Below, in pieces: positions 17,513-28,816 of a stretch of 36,595 nt of DNA; the stretch's first letter is position 1, and every line of letters begins with the position of its first letter. Below the pieces are notes generated by a model. That model was not told where the DNA came from, did not search any database, and saw nothing but the letters and a program-made list of their open reading frames with translations. The position numbers and the translations under genes were made by a program. Source of the stretch: Luteimonas sp. ANT-B3E (GTDB lineage: Bacteria > Pseudomonadota > Gammaproteobacteria > Xanthomonadales > Xanthomonadaceae); contig LXQJ01000025.1 of NCBI GenBank assembly GCA_001683895.1, positions 1-36,595 of the forward strand, read 5' to 3'.

Positions 17513-19948
17513 CTACCAGCGATAGCCGGCCTTGCCATACACGAACGCGCCGTGGATGCCAAACGGTGCCGCGCTGGTGGCATAAGGGAACTGACCGCCG
17601 GTCGAATTCGCGAACACGTTTTCATCGGGGTATTCATTGAGCACGTTGTCGCCACCCAAAGTGAAGTGCCAGCCGTTGACGCGATAAGTCGCGGCGAGGT
17701 CCAGTGTCCACTTCGGATCGAAGGTCTGGTCCTGTGCCGCGTTGGCGTTGCGGATGGTGATTTCGCCGAAGCGGGTGCCGTTGGCTGACAACTCGAAGTT
17801 GCCCGACGTCCACAGGCCCCCGAGCAGGAACTTGTCACGCGGCGCACCGACTTCAAAGCGACCGACCTCGACCCGCCCGAAGCGCACCGCATTCGGATCG
17901 ATAGCGGCGAGCACTGCGGGGTTCGATGCGATCCGGTCGATCTTGGTCTTGTTGTAGTTGTAGCCGGTGGTGAGGTCGAGCTTGCCCGAGCCCAGCTCCC
18001 AGCCATAGGTGCCCACCACATCGATGCCGTCAGTGGTGGTGTCGATGGCATTGGTGAAATAGCGGCCGCCGCCGACGCCGGGGAAGCCGTTGCTGTTGAG
18101 GAAGTTACGGACTGGAGCACTGATGAGGTTTTCGGACAGGGTGATTCGATCCTCCAGCTCGATCCGGTAGGCGTCGATGGTGATGTACAGCCGGTCTACC
18201 GGCTGCAGCACCAGGCCGAGACTGTAGTTGGTCGACTCCTCCGGCCGCAGCGGCTCGGCGCCCAATGCGATGCCCGCTGGATTTGTCACCCGGAAAGTGA
18301 CGATGTCGAACGGCGTGTTGCCCTGGGGCGGCGGCAGCACGACGAAGTTGGTCGCAGTGGACTGGAAGAACTGCTGCTGCAGGGACGGCGCGTGGAAGCC
18401 CGTCGACACAGTGCCGCGCAGGGCGACCTTGTCCGTGAAGGCATAGCGCGCGGTCACCTTGCCGGTGGCGGTATCGCCGAAGTCACTGTAGTCCTCATAG
18501 CGTGCCGCGATGCCCGCCGACAGCTTGTCGGTAAGGTCACCCTCCAGGCCGGCGTAGAACGAGAAGCTGTGGCGGTCGAATTCGCCCCCGTCGCTTGGTC
18601 TGAACCCGGTGAACACCTGCGAACCGGGAATGTTGGCGAACGGGCCCAACGCGTACGACAGTGGTTCGCCTTCCGATTGCTCGAAGACATCGCCACGCCA
18701 TTCAACGCCATAGGACAGGGTGAGTGGATAGCTCATGCCCCAGTCAAGCAGCTTGTTGAAGTCCAGGTTGAGGACGTGCTGGTTGACCTCGAGCGCGCCG
18801 GCATAGAACTGTGTTGGCGAGGTGGGGCCAAGGCTGCGGTTGAGCGTGTTCTTGATATCGAAGGTCAGCTCGTTGGAGCCGTAGGTATAGCTGAAGTCTA
18901 TGTTGGTTCCGCCGGCGGTGAAAGTCCTCAGGCCGCTGCTGAAGTGGTAGTCGCTCGAGACGTTATTGATCTGTGGCAGGAAGCCGTCCGGATAGATCGA
19001 CCGAATGTTGCGTGCGTCGCCCGCGGGGCGGAAGAAGCCGTTGGAAAGCACGTCACGCTTGGTGTAGATGCCGGTGCCGTAGAAGCTGAGGTAATCCTCT
19101 ATCGGATACTCGGCGTTGAACGAGACCGAGCCGTTGTCCACCTCTGGATCACCTTGACGCTGCACCACCTGACCCAGGGGTGCCGAAGTCGCCGTAGGCG
19201 TGCCTATGAACGGGCGCGCGCGGTTGGTCTGGTCCTGGTGGCCGGCCTGCGCAGCAAGGTGCACGAAGCCATCGCCGCCGAGCTTGAAGCCGCCGTCGGC
19301 AAGCAGGTCGTACTGCCGACCGTCACCTGCGCTCGACTGGCCGTAGCGTCCGCTGATGCTGCCGCCGTGGTCGGCGCCCTTCAGCACGATATTGATGACG
19401 CCGGCGATCGCGTCGGAGCCGTACTGCGCTGATGCGCCGTCGCGCAGCACCTCGATCCGCGCAATCGCCGCGATCGGGATGGTGTTCAGGTCGACCGGAG
19501 ACGAACTACGCCCCTGCGTGCCGTTGACGTTGACCAGGGCGCCGGTGTGGTAGCGCTTGCCGTTGACCAGCACCAGGGTGTGGTCGGGGGAGAGGCCACG
19601 CAGCTGCGCCGGGCGTACCGCGTCTGAGCCGTCGGAAATCGCCAAGCGCGGGAAGTTCAGCGACGGCAGCGCGCGTGACAGCGCAGTGGCGAGGTCGGTG
19701 GTGCCGGTGGCCTGCAGCAGTTCCGGCGTGATGATGTCGATCGGGGACGTCGACTCGGCCACGGTACGGTCGCTGACCCGCGTTCCCGTCACAATCAATG
19801 TATCCAGCGTGGTCGCGTCGCGCGCGGCGCGGTCCTGGGGGGCCTCCTGCGCGGCGGCGGGGGCGACGGTGCCGATGGCGGCGACCAGCGCCAGGCACAG
19901 GCGGTGGCGGGACGGGGAGCGCGGGGTGCAGTGCGAGGCGGTGCGCAT
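17513..19948 (-). CDS. TonB-dependent outer membrane receptor
   Basis: An 811-residue outer-membrane gated porin that uses TonB/ExbBD energy to import a ligand. It has a signal peptide (hydrophobic LCLALVAAIGTVAPAAAQ, cleavage near AAAQ), a TonB-box-like TLDTLIVTGTRV (~46-57) and a plug domain (~60-175) with LRGLSPDHTLVLVNGKR and IEVLRDGASAQYGSDAIAG. A long beta-barrel follows, ending in the aromatic C-terminus YGKAGYRW. AGGAGA lies just before the ATG. There is no FecR/sigma pair, SusD or transporter next to it, so the ligand (siderophore, sugar, vitamin) cannot be inferred. It is divergent from the ABC-F gene. Start chosen: MRTASHCTPRS with a normal n-region. Confidence 0.9.
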   Translation of the reverse strand: MRTASHCTPRSPSRHRLCLALVAAIGTVAPAAAQEAPQDRAARDATTLDTLIVTGTRVSDRTVAESTSPIDIITPELLQATGTTDLATALSRALPSLNFPRLAISDGSDAVRPAQLRGLSPDHTLVLVNGKRYHTGALVNVNGTQGRSSSPVDLNTIPIAAIARIEVLRDGASAQYGSDAIAGVINIVLKGADHGGSISGRYGQSSAGDGRQYDLLADGGFKLGGDGFVHLAAQAGHQDQTNRARPFIGTPTATSAPLGQVVQRQGDPEVDNGSVSFNAEYPIEDYLSFYGTGIYTKRDVLSNGFFRPAGDARNIRSIYPDGFLPQINNVSSDYHFSSGLRTFTAGGTNIDFSYTYGSNELTFDIKNTLNRSLGPTSPTQFYAGALEVNQHVLNLDFNKLLDWGMSYPLTLSYGVEWRGDVFEQSEGEPLSYALGPFANIPGSQVFTGFRPSDGGEFDRHSFSFYAGLEGDLTDKLSAGIAARYEDYSDFGDTATGKVTARYAFTDKVALRGTVSTGFHAPSLQQQFFQSTATNFVVLPPPQGNTPFDIVTFRVTNPAGIALGAEPLRPEESTNYSLGLVLQPVDRLYITIDAYRIELEDRITLSENLISAPVRNFLNSNGFPGVGGGRYFTNAIDTTTDGIDVVGTYGWELGSGKLDLTTGYNYNKTKIDRIASNPAVLAAIDPNAVRFGRVEVGRFEVGAPRDKFLLGGLWTSGNFELSANGTRFGEITIRNANAAQDQTFDPKWTLDLAATYRVNGWHFTLGGDNVLNEYPDENVFANSTGGQFPYATSAAPFGIHGAFVYGKAGYRW

Positions 19949-20118
19949 GGCGGTCTCCTGTGACCTGGGGTGCGCCCGGAGCGTTGCATGCGTTCAGCTG
20001 CCGGTCAATCGCTGCATCGGGATACAGCGATAGTTCCAGGCATGGAACGCTGACCGGAAGCAGTATCCCACTCTGTAGAATGTGCGACCCCACGCCGGTA
20101 TCCCTCGCTGTCCCCCGC

Positions 20119-22110
<1,992 letters not shown>

Positions 22111-22195
22111 TCGCGGTGGCGGGGAAGATGCCTCGCAGCTGCGCAGTCGCTGTCCGTGGTTTGCCCGGCGCGCGGCTTCCGGCTACGGTGCGGGC

Positions 22196-22879
22196 ATGAA
22201 CAAGACCACGTGGACCTTGCTTTCGCTCGCGACGCTCGCCTTCGCGTCGTGCTCCTCCGACACCACGGCCGCTGCCGACGGTGCCGTCGCGACCACCGGC
22301 GCCGTGACGGCGCCGCCGTCCGCGGCGGACCCCACCGCCACCGACTCCGCGCCCGCCGATGCCTTCCTCGCCGCGCTGGCGAGCCACTGCGGCCAGGCCT
22401 TCGCCGGCCGCATTGTCGCCAACACACCCACGCCGACCGAGCCCGACGCGTTCGAGGGCAAGCAGCTGGTGATGCACGTGCGCGGCTGCGATGCCCCCGC
22501 GCGCGAGTTGCGCGTGCCGTTCCACGTCGGCGACGACCACTCTCGGACCTGGGTGCTGACGCGCACCGACAGCGGCTTGCGGCTGAAGCACGACCATCGC
22601 CACGAGGACGGCAGCGACGACGTGCTGACGATGTACGGCGGCGATACCGCCACCGCAGGCACCGCGATGCGCCAGGCGTTCCCGGTCGACGCGTACTCGA
22701 TCGACCTGTTCCAGCGCGAGGGCTCCGACGCGTCGGTGACCAACACCTGGGCGATGGAGGTCGATCCCGGGCGGCGGTTCCTGTACGAGCTCGCGCGTCC
22801 GGGTGGCCGCCTGTTCCAGGTGGAGTTCGACCTGACTACGCCGGTGGCGCTGCCGCCGACGCCGTGGGGCGACGAATAG
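22196..22879 (+). CDS. Predicted lipoprotein of unknown function
   Basis: A 227-residue protein with a lipoprotein signal peptide (MNKTTWTLLSLATLAFASC, Cys at residue 19), an Ala/Thr-rich linker (~20-55) and a folded domain (~58-227) with LASHCGQAFAGRIV, HVRGCDAPARELRVPFHVGD and a His/Asp-rich LKHDHRHEDG. I do not recognise the family with confidence; similar 'hypothetical lipoproteins' occur in xanthomonads. Two conserved-looking Cys residues in the mature domain could form a disulfide. It follows the ABC-F gene by 85 nt in the same direction and converges on the SIMPL gene. Envelope location is inferred from the signal peptide only. Confidence 0.75.
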   Translation: MNKTTWTLLSLATLAFASCSSDTTAAADGAVATTGAVTAPPSAADPTATDSAPADAFLAALASHCGQAFAGRIVANTPTPTEPDAFEGKQLVMHVRGCDAPARELRVPFHVGDDHSRTWVLTRTDSGLRLKHDHRHEDGSDDVLTMYGGDTATAGTAMRQAFPVDAYSIDLFQREGSDASVTNTWAMEVDPGRRFLYELARPGGRLFQVEFDLTTPVALPPTPWGDE

Positions 22880-22929
22880 CGGCCGGTCACTGCGCCGGCG
22901 GCGGGCATGGCTGCCTGAATCCTCATTGC

Positions 22930-22946
22930 GCGGATCGCCTCCGCGT
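22930..22946. terminator. Hairpin between convergent lipoprotein and SIMPL genes
   Basis: CGCGGA and TCCGCG pair around a 5-nt loop, located between two converging stops. No T-tract; the terminator role is inferred from position. Confidence 0.35.
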
Positions 22947-22963
22947 ATATCGCCGCGCGACCC

Positions 22964-23674
22964 TCAGCCGCGCAGGAAGTACTCCACCGTCGTCACTACG
23001 CGCACGCGCTTGACCTGCGGACTGCTCTGGTCGCGCTCGCTGATGGTGACCGTGCCCTGGTTGGCGCTGCGGATGCCCCCCAGGCGCGAGTTGGAATCCT
23101 TGGCGAACTGCAGCGCCGAGTCGCGCGCCGCCGCGGTGGCCTCGGCGATCAGCGAGGGCTTGATGTCGTTGAGCCGGGTGTAGTCGAACTCCGGCGCGCT
23201 GCCTTCGCCGATCATCACGCCCTGCGCGACCAGCACGCCGCTGCGCCGCACCGCCGCCAGTGCACGTGCCACGTCGCTGGTTCGCAGGCTGACAGTCGTC
23301 GAGTAGCGGTAGCGCTCCGGCGGCCGGTTGTCGCCGTAGGCATAGGCCCACCGGTCCTCCAGCCGCGGCGGCGACACCACGATGTCGCCCTCGGCGAAGC
23401 CCGCGTCGGTAAAGAATCGCCGGATCGCATCGGTATTGGCGTCCAGCCGCGCCTGCACATCGGCAAGCTCGTTGCCGCCCACGCCGTGCGGCAGCGGCCA
23501 GACCACCAGATCGGCATCGACGATCCGTTCGGCCGAGCCCTTGACGATGACGTAGCGGTCGCCGGTGCGCAGCTGCACCATGCCGCGACCGGCGAACCAG
23601 CCGGCGGCGACGAGGCCGAGCGCGACGACGATGGCGGCGAGGACGGTGACGACGGGACGGTCGGTCGGGGGCAT
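22964..23674 (-). CDS. SIMPL-domain (DUF541) protein
   Basis: A 236-residue protein with one N-terminal membrane segment (VVTVLAAIVVALGLVAAGWF), which could be an anchor or an uncleaved signal, followed by a SIMPL/DUF541 domain (~35-235). Family features include VKGSAERIVDADLVVWPL near the start, a YRYSTTVSLRTSDVARALA strand-helix unit and VRVVTTVEYFLRG at the end. SIMPL proteins form periplasmic or surface oligomers; some (E. coli YggE) are linked to oxidative-stress tolerance, but the biochemical role is unsettled. It is monocistronic, converging with the lipoprotein gene and divergent from fmdB. Start ATG at 23674; no alternative looked better. Confidence 0.82.
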   Translation of the reverse strand: MPPTDRPVVTVLAAIVVALGLVAAGWFAGRGMVQLRTGDRYVIVKGSAERIVDADLVVWPLPHGVGGNELADVQARLDANTDAIRRFFTDAGFAEGDIVVSPPRLEDRWAYAYGDNRPPERYRYSTTVSLRTSDVARALAAVRRSGVLVAQGVMIGEGSAPEFDYTRLNDIKPSLIAEATAAARDSALQFAKDSNSRLGGIRSANQGTVTISERDQSSPQVKRVRVVTTVEYFLRG

Positions 23675-23902
23675 GGCGGGACGGCCTGCGGGGAAAGGAC
23701 CAGCCTACGCCGATCGATGGCAGTGCATGTCCATGGGCATTGGCCGCGGCACGGCGGGTGCAGGCCTGCTACCGTCCGCGCAGCCAGCGCCGTCGGCAGC
23801 TTCCCCACGCGCGTCGGGACATTGCCTCCGCCGCTTGATCGGCGCCGGGGCCGCCCCATGTCGCAGCCTCGATTCTCCTTCGTGACCGTCCCCGAGTACC
23901 AC

Positions 23903-24328
23903 ATGCCCATCTACGCCTACCAGTGCGCCGTCTGCGGCCACGACTTCGACCGCCTGCAGCGGCTCGCCGACCCCGACCCCGACACCTGCCCGGCCTGCGG
24001 GGCGGTGGGCGGGGTCAAGCGGCAGCTGACGGCGCCGTCGTTCCGGCTGGCGGGCAGCGGCTGGTACGAGACCGACTTCAAGAAGGACGGCGACAAGAAG
24101 CGCAACCTGGCCGATGCGGGGGGCAAGGACGGCGGTGGCGGGGGCGACGCGCCGGCGGCCGCGGCGTCGGGGGCCGGTGACGGCAAGCCGTCGTCCGCGG
24201 GCGATGGCGGGAAGAAGGGCGACAAGGCATCGGCGCCGCCAGGCAGTGCCGTGCCCGCTGCCGCGTCGCCTGCCAAGGCCCCCACGCCCGCGCCGAAGTC
24301 CGACAGCAAGCCGTCTCCGAAGGACTGA
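23903..24328 (+). CDS. FmdB-family zinc ribbon protein with low-complexity tail
   Basis: A 141-residue protein. The N-terminal ~65 residues are a FmdB/CxxC_CxxC_SSSS zinc ribbon: MPIYAYQCAVCGHDFDRLQ gives the first CxxC, CPACG the second, and LTAPSFRLAGSGWYETDFK is the conserved family end. The rest (~70-141) is a disordered Gly/Ala/Lys/Ser/Pro-rich tail. ATG at 23903 gives the invariant MPIY start; the upstream extension of the frame is not plausible. FmdB-like genes commonly sit next to aspS in proteobacteria, as here (152 bp before it). The name derives from a formamidase regulator in Methylophilus; the role of these short proteins is not established. Confidence 0.85.
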   Translation: MPIYAYQCAVCGHDFDRLQRLADPDPDTCPACGAVGGVKRQLTAPSFRLAGSGWYETDFKKDGDKKRNLADAGGKDGGGGGDAPAAAASGAGDGKPSSAGDGGKKGDKASAPPGSAVPAAASPAKAPTPAPKSDSKPSPKD

Positions 24329-24399
24329 GGCCGCGACCATTCCCGCACGGAGGCTGGCGCGCCGCCACCGGCGCTCGGCGGGTCGGCGGGTCGGCGGAC

Positions 24400-24405
24400 T
24401 AAAAT
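24400..24405 (+). promoter_or_regulatory. Candidate -10 box (TAAAAT) upstream of aspS
   Basis: TAAAAT, in an otherwise GC-only stretch, 75 nt before the aspS ATG. The same hexamer precedes yebC. No -35 match; the upstream bases are a short tandem CGGCGGGT repeat. Confidence 0.3.
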
Positions 24406-24480
24406 ACGTCGCCGCCGGCATCGCTGCCGGCCGATCGCCGCCCGTCCGTGCGCGGCGGCATGCCAACTTCCGGAGTGTCC

Positions 24481-26268
24481 ATGCGTACCCATTTCTGCGG
24501 CCTGGTCGACGAGGCACTGGTCGGCAGCACCGTCACCCTGTGCGGCTGGGCCGACGTCGCCCGCGACATGGGCGGCCTGTGCTTCATCGACCTGCGCGAC
24601 CACGAGGGCATCGTGCAGGTCGTCGCCGAGGCCACCGACGATGCCGCGTTGGGTGCGGGCGAGGCCAACGCGGCGGTGGTCGCCGCGGCCGGCAAGGTGG
24701 GCTATGAGGACTGCCTGCGCGTGACCGGCGTGGTCCGCCACCGGCAGTCGATCAACCCGAAGATCCCCACCGGCCGGCTGGAGGTGGTGGCGACGCGCAT
24801 CGAGGTGCTGAACCGCGCCGAGCCGCTGCCGTTCCACGCGCACGAGAACCCGGGCGAGGACGTGCGCCTGAAGTACCGCTACCTGGACCTGCGCACGCCG
24901 GAGATGCAGCGCCGCCTGCGCATCCGCACGCGGTTGGTCAGCGCGCTGCGCCACTGGCTGGACGACCGCGGCTTCCAGGACATCGAGACCCCGATCCTGA
25001 CCAAGGCCACGCCCGAGGGCGCGCGCGACTTTCTGGTGCCTGCGCGGATGCATCCGGGCGAGTTCTACGCGCTGCCGCAGTCGCCGCAGCTGTTCAAGCA
25101 GATCCTGATGGTGGCGGGCTTCGACCGCTACTACCAGATCGCGCGCTGCTTCCGCGACGAAGCCCTGCGCGCCGACCGCCAGCTGGAGTTCACCCAGCTC
25201 GACATCGAGTTCGCCTGGGTGTCGGAGCGCGACGTGCAGGACACGGTGGAGGCGATGGTCCGCGACGTGTTCCGCGACGTGGTCGACGTCGCCCTCGCGC
25301 CCGAGTTCCCACGCATGACGCATGCCGAGGCGATCCGCCGCTACGGCTCCGACAAGCCGGACATGCGCATCGCGCTGGAGCTGGTCGACGTCGACGCGCA
25401 GGTGCGGGGCAGCGGGTTCAAGGTGTTCACCGACTGGGCGGGGGTCGTAGGCGGCCGGGTCTGCGCGCTGCGCATCCCGGGCGGCGCGTCCCTGTCGCGC
25501 AAGCAGATCGACGACTACGCCGCGCACGCGGCGAAGTACGGCGCGAAGGGGCTGGCCTACCTCAAGCTCGCGGAGACGGGCGAAGTCAGCTCGCCGATCG
25601 CGAAGTTCTTCGACGCCGCCGCGTTCCAGGCGCTGGTGGCCCACGTCGGTGCCGTCGCCGGCGACATCGTGTTGTTCGGCGCCGGCAAGGCCGGCACCGT
25701 CAGCGACTTCATGGGCGCGATCCGGCTCAAGGCCGGGCGCGAGTTCGGGCTGGTCGCGGACGGCTGGGCGCCGCTGTGGGTCACCGACTTCCCGATGTTC
25801 GAGTACGACGACGAGACACAGCGCTACGTCGCGCTGCACCACCCGTTCACCGCGCCGGCGGTCGACGACGAGGCCGACCTGGTGGCCAACGCGCGCACCG
25901 CGGTGTCGCGCGGCTACGACCTGGTGCTCAACGGCAACGAGATCGGCGGCGGATCGATCCGCATCCACCGCTCGTCGATGCAGTCGGCGGTGTTCGGGCT
26001 GCTGGGCATCGGTACTGAGGAGGCGCGCGAGAAGTTTGGCTTCCTGCTCGACGCGCTGCGCTTCGGCGCGCCGCCGCACGGCGGCATCGCGTTCGGCATC
26101 GACCGCATCGCGGCGCTGATGGCCGGCACCGACTCGATCCGCGACGTCATCGCGTTCCCCAAGACCACGACCGCGCAGTGCCTGATGACCGGCGCGCCGT
26201 CGCCGATCGCGGACGCGCAGCTGGCCGAAGTGCACGTGTCGGTGCGGCAGAAGACGGCGGCGGGGTAG
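24481..26268 (+). CDS. aspS: Aspartyl-tRNA synthetase (bacterial type)
   Basis: Charges tRNA-Asp in the cytoplasm (possibly also tRNA-Asn if the strain lacks AsnRS). The 595-residue class II enzyme has an N-terminal OB-fold anticodon domain (~1-110), the catalytic core with [11 protein letters not shown], motif 2 [14 protein letters not shown] (~212) and motif 3 [15 protein letters not shown] (~535), and the bacterial GAD insertion (~290-420). [12 protein letters not shown] at ATG 24481 is the normal start. In the OB-fold the anticodon-contacting loop reads DVARDMGG, where E. coli has NRRRDLGS; xanthomonad AspRS differ from E. coli here too, so this is likely lineage-typical. Residues around position 30 are those used to tell discriminating from non-discriminating enzymes; Met there leaves the class open. 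Confidence 0.96.
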   Translation: MRTHFCGLVDEALVGSTVTLCGWADVARDMGGLCFIDLRDHEGIVQVVAEATDDAALGAGEANAAVVAAAGKVGYEDCLRVTGVVRHRQSINPKIPTGRLEVVATRIEVLNRAEPLPFHAHENPGEDVRLKYRYLDLRTPEMQRRLRIRTRLVSALRHWLDDRGFQDIETPILTKATPEGARDFLVPARMHPGEFYALPQSPQLFKQILMVAGFDRYYQIARCFRDEALRADRQLEFTQLDIEFAWVSERDVQDTVEAMVRDVFRDVVDVALAPEFPRMTHAEAIRRYGSDKPDMRIALELVDVDAQVRGSGFKVFTDWAGVVGGRVCALRIPGGASLSRKQIDDYAAHAAKYGAKGLAYLKLAETGEVSSPIAKFFDAAAFQALVAHVGAVAGDIVLFGAGKAGTVSDFMGAIRLKAGREFGLVADGWAPLWVTDFPMFEYDDETQRYVALHHPFTAPAVDDEADLVANARTAVSRGYDLVLNGNEIGGGSIRIHRSSMQSAVFGLLGIGTEEAREKFGFLLDALRFGAPPHGGIAFGIDRIAALMAGTDSIRDVIAFPKTTTAQCLMTGAPSPIADAQLAEVHVSVRQKTAAG

Positions 26269-26278
26269 GGGCGCGGCG

Positions 26279-26800
26279 ATGCCGGCGCCGCTCATCCGTC
26301 GCGCGGGTCCGGAGGACGCGGCGACCGTGTCGCGGCTGGCCGCGCGGACGTTTACCGAGGCCTTCGGACATTGCTACGACGACGTCGACCTGCAGGCCTT
26401 CATCGACGAGGCATACGACGTCGACCGTCAGCGCGTGATCCTGGCGGAGCCGGGATATGCGGTGTGGTTGCTGGAGGACGACGGCCTCGCCGTGGGGCAT
26501 GCCGCCGCGGGCCCCTGCGGGCTGCCGCACGCCGATGTTTCGCCCGGTGACGGCGAGCTCAAGCGGCTGTACGTACTCGCCAGCCATCAGAACGGGGGCT
26601 ACGGTGGACGGCTGTTCGATGCCGCGGTCGACTGGCTGCAGCGCACAGCGCCGCGCAAGCTGTGGGTCGGCGTGTGGTCGGAGAACCCCGGCGCGCAGCG
26701 CTTCTACGCGCGGCAGGGCTTCCGCCGCGTCGGCGAATACGCGTTTCCGGTGGGCCGGGTCCGTGACCTCGAATACATCCTGCGGCGCGACCCGACGTGA
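26279..26800 (+). CDS. GNAT-family N-acetyltransferase
   Basis: A 173-residue acetyl-CoA-dependent acetyltransferase of the GNAT fold. It shows the N-terminal IRRAGPEDAATVSRLAARTF, motif A ELKRLYVLASHQNGGYGGRL (~88-107; the QNGGYG loop corresponds to the Q/RxxGxG/A pyrophosphate-binding signature) and motif B NPGAQRFYARQGFRRVGE, where the Tyr is the usual general acid. The substrate is not predictable. It begins 10 nt after the aspS stop in the same direction, and its stop overlaps the GTG start of the hydrolase gene, so it is probably transcribed from the aspS promoter and coupled to the hydrolase. Confidence 0.88.
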   Translation: MPAPLIRRAGPEDAATVSRLAARTFTEAFGHCYDDVDLQAFIDEAYDVDRQRVILAEPGYAVWLLEDDGLAVGHAAAGPCGLPHADVSPGDGELKRLYVLASHQNGGYGGRLFDAAVDWLQRTAPRKLWVGVWSENPGAQRFYARQGFRRVGEYAFPVGRVRDLEYILRRDPT

Positions 26801-27429
26801 CAGCCCGGGTCGCGCTGCTGCACGGCATCTGGAACGCGCGCGCGTGGTTGGCGCCCCTGGCCCGGCGGCTGCGCGCCGAGGGGCTGCTGCCGACGGTGAT
26901 CGGCTACGACAGCGTGCTGCGCGACCCCGTGGCCAACTTACCGGCGATCGTCGCGCAGCTGCGCGCGCTGGGCGAGGTCGCGGTGGTGGGTCACAGCCTC
27001 GGCGGGATCATGGCGCTGGAGGCGCTGCGCGCGGCGCCGGACCTGGCGGTGCACCGCGTGGTCTGCCTGGGTTCTCCACTTCGCGGCAGCCGCACCGCGC
27101 AGCGACTCGCCGCCGCGGCCTGGGGTGCGCCGGTGCTCGGCCGCAGCGCCGCGATCCTGCAGCGCGACCTGGCGCGATGGGAGGGCAGGGTCGAGGTCGG
27201 CGTGGTCGCCGGCAACATTCCGCACGGCCTGGGGCGGCTGCTGTGCCGCTTCGACGGCGACTGCGACGGCACCGTCGCGGTGGAGGAGACGCGGCTGCCG
27301 GGGCTGGCCGACCATTGCGTGGTCGCCGCCAGCCACAGCGGGCTGGTGTTCTCGCGCGCGGCGGCGGCGCAGGCGGCGCGGTTCATCCGCGAGGGCCGGT
27401 TCCTGCATCCCGGCGCGGTGGGCGCCTGA
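26797..27429 (+). CDS. Alpha/beta hydrolase (esterase/lipase-like)
   Basis: A 210-residue serine hydrolase. VALLHGIWNARAWLAPL holds the oxyanion strand motif, VVGHSLGGIMAL (~66-77) the nucleophile elbow with Ser in GHSLGG, CDGTVAVEET (~153-162) the likely acid and AASHSGLVFS the likely His. It is short, with a minimal cap, and resembles the PGAP1/LipA-like single-domain hydrolases. The substrate is unknown. GTG at 26797 overlaps the preceding stop (GTGA) and gives MTARVALLHG. There is no signal peptide, so it is probably cytoplasmic. Confidence 0.85.
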   Translation: MTARVALLHGIWNARAWLAPLARRLRAEGLLPTVIGYDSVLRDPVANLPAIVAQLRALGEVAVVGHSLGGIMALEALRAAPDLAVHRVVCLGSPLRGSRTAQRLAAAAWGAPVLGRSAAILQRDLARWEGRVEVGVVAGNIPHGLGRLLCRFDGDCDGTVAVEETRLPGLADHCVVAASHSGLVFSRAAAAQAARFIREGRFLHPGAVGA

Positions 27430-27467
27430 TGTGCCCGGGGTGCGGCCGGACGGTGCGGCGGATACGC

Positions 27468-27473
27468 TAAAAT
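27468..27473 (+). promoter_or_regulatory. Candidate -10 box (TAAAAT) upstream of yebC
   Basis: TAAAAT 34 nt before the yebC ATG, in the only AT-rich patch of the gap. No good -35. It would also drive ruvC-ruvA. Confidence 0.35.
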
Positions 27474-27506
27474 TCCGCTTTCGGCAGCACGGGGTCACCG
27501 GGGTCC

Positions 27507-28238
27507 ATGGGCAGAGGTCCTTCCATCGAGGCACGCAAGAACGCCGAGGACGCCAAGCGCGGCAGGATCTTCACCAAGATCATCCGCGAGATCGGCGTTG
27601 CGGCCCGCGCCGGCGGCGGCGATCCGGCGACCAACCCACGGCTGCGCACGGCAATCGACAAGGGCCTGTCGGCCAACATGACCAAGGACGTGATCGAGCG
27701 CGCGCTGAAGAAGGCGACCGGCGAGCTCGAGGGCGTGGAATACGAGGAGATCCGCTACGAAGGGTACGCCCCGGGCGGGGTCGCGGTGATCGTCGACTGC
27801 CTGACCGACAACAAGGTGCGCACCGTCGCCGACGTGCGCCACGCGTTCGGCAAGTTCGGCGGCAACCTCGGCACCGAGGGCTCGGTCGCCTTCATGTTCC
27901 GCAAGCTCGGGGTGCTGAGCTTCGACGCCGGTGCCGACGAGGAGGCGGTGACAGAAGCCGCGATCGAGGCCGGTGCCGACGACGTGGTGGTGTACCCCGA
28001 CGACGGCGCGATCGACGTGCTGACCGCGCCGGACGCCTTCGCGCAGGTGCGCGACGCGATGGCGGCCGCCGGGCATGTGCCGGCGATCGCCGAGGTCACG
28101 ATGCGCGCCGACAACGATATCGCGGTCAAGGGCGACGTGGCCACGCAGGTGGTCAAGCTGCTCGACTGGCTGCAGGAGCTCGACGACGTCCAGTCGGTGC
28201 ACAGCAACGCCGCGCCCGGCGCCGACGCGTACGGCTGA
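27507..28238 (+). CDS. yebC: YebC/PmpR (TACO1-family) protein
   Basis: A 243-residue member of the YebC/PmpR/TACO1 family. Members were first described as DNA-binding regulators (PmpR in Pseudomonas); recent work places YebC on the ribosome, easing stalling at proline-rich stretches. The three-domain layout is visible: a basic helical N-terminus ([32 protein letters not shown]), [19 protein letters not shown] and [20 protein letters not shown] (~111-130). The annotated family start is usually MAGHSKW; here the N-terminus reads [19 protein letters not shown] and may be a divergent form. It is followed by ruvC with a 10-nt gap, the conserved yebC-ruvC order. Confidence 0.93.
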   Translation: MGRGPSIEARKNAEDAKRGRIFTKIIREIGVAARAGGGDPATNPRLRTAIDKGLSANMTKDVIERALKKATGELEGVEYEEIRYEGYAPGGVAVIVDCLTDNKVRTVADVRHAFGKFGGNLGTEGSVAFMFRKLGVLSFDAGADEEAVTEAAIEAGADDVVVYPDDGAIDVLTAPDAFAQVRDAMAAAGHVPAIAEVTMRADNDIAVKGDVATQVVKLLDWLQELDDVQSVHSNAAPGADAYG

Positions 28239-28248
28239 CGCCGCGCCC

Positions 28249-28788
28249 GTGACCCGCATCCTCGGCATCGACCCCGGTTCGCAGCGCACCGGGGTCGGCA
28301 TCATCGACGTCGACGGCGCCGGGCGGACCAGCCACGTCTTCCATGCGCCGCTGCACCTGTTGACCGGCGCGGCCGGAGGCGGCGCCGGCGACTTCGCGCT
28401 GCGGCTGAAGAAGCTGCTGCACGGGCTGTGGGGACTGATCGACGAGCACCGCCCTGACGAGGTCGCGATCGAGCGCGTGTTCATGGCCCGCAACCCCGAT
28501 TCGGCGCTGAAGCTCGGGCAGGCGCGCGGCGCCGCGATCTGCGCCGTCGTCAGCCGCGACCTGCCTGTGCACGAATACGCCGCGACCGAGGTCAAGCTGG
28601 CGGTCGTCGGCAAGGGCAGCGCAGACAAGCTGCAGGTGCAGGCGATGGTGGGGCTGCTGCTGGGCCTGAAGGGCAGGCTGCAGGCCGACGCCGCCGACGC
28701 GCTGGCGCTGGCGATCACCCACGCCCACGTCCGCGCCAGCGCCGAGCGGCTGGGCGTCGACGTACGCCAGGCCTGGAGCCGCAAGTGA
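28249..28788 (+). CDS. ruvC: Holliday junction resolvase RuvC
   Basis: A dimeric nuclease that cuts Holliday junctions held by RuvAB. The 179 residues have an RNase H fold with the four catalytic acids in [14 protein letters not shown] (Asp7-equivalent), [11 protein letters not shown] (Glu) and [14 protein letters not shown] (two Asp). Length is normal (173 in E. coli). The start is GTG at 28249, giving MTRILGID, 10 nt after the yebC stop. It is followed by ruvA after 28 nt, so yebC-ruvC-ruvA look cotranscribed. Confidence 0.95.
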   Translation: MTRILGIDPGSQRTGVGIIDVDGAGRTSHVFHAPLHLLTGAAGGGAGDFALRLKKLLHGLWGLIDEHRPDEVAIERVFMARNPDSALKLGQARGAAICAVVSRDLPVHEYAATEVKLAVVGKGSADKLQVQAMVGLLLGLKGRLQADAADALALAITHAHVRASAERLGVDVRQAWSRK

Positions 28789-28816
28789 CCACCACGACGG
28801 GACGGGAGAAGACACG

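Noticed and set aside
23917-26295. 792-codon minus-strand frame opposite fmdB and aspS
   Set aside because: Shadow frame of aspS; repetitive His/Arg/Val-rich translation without domains.
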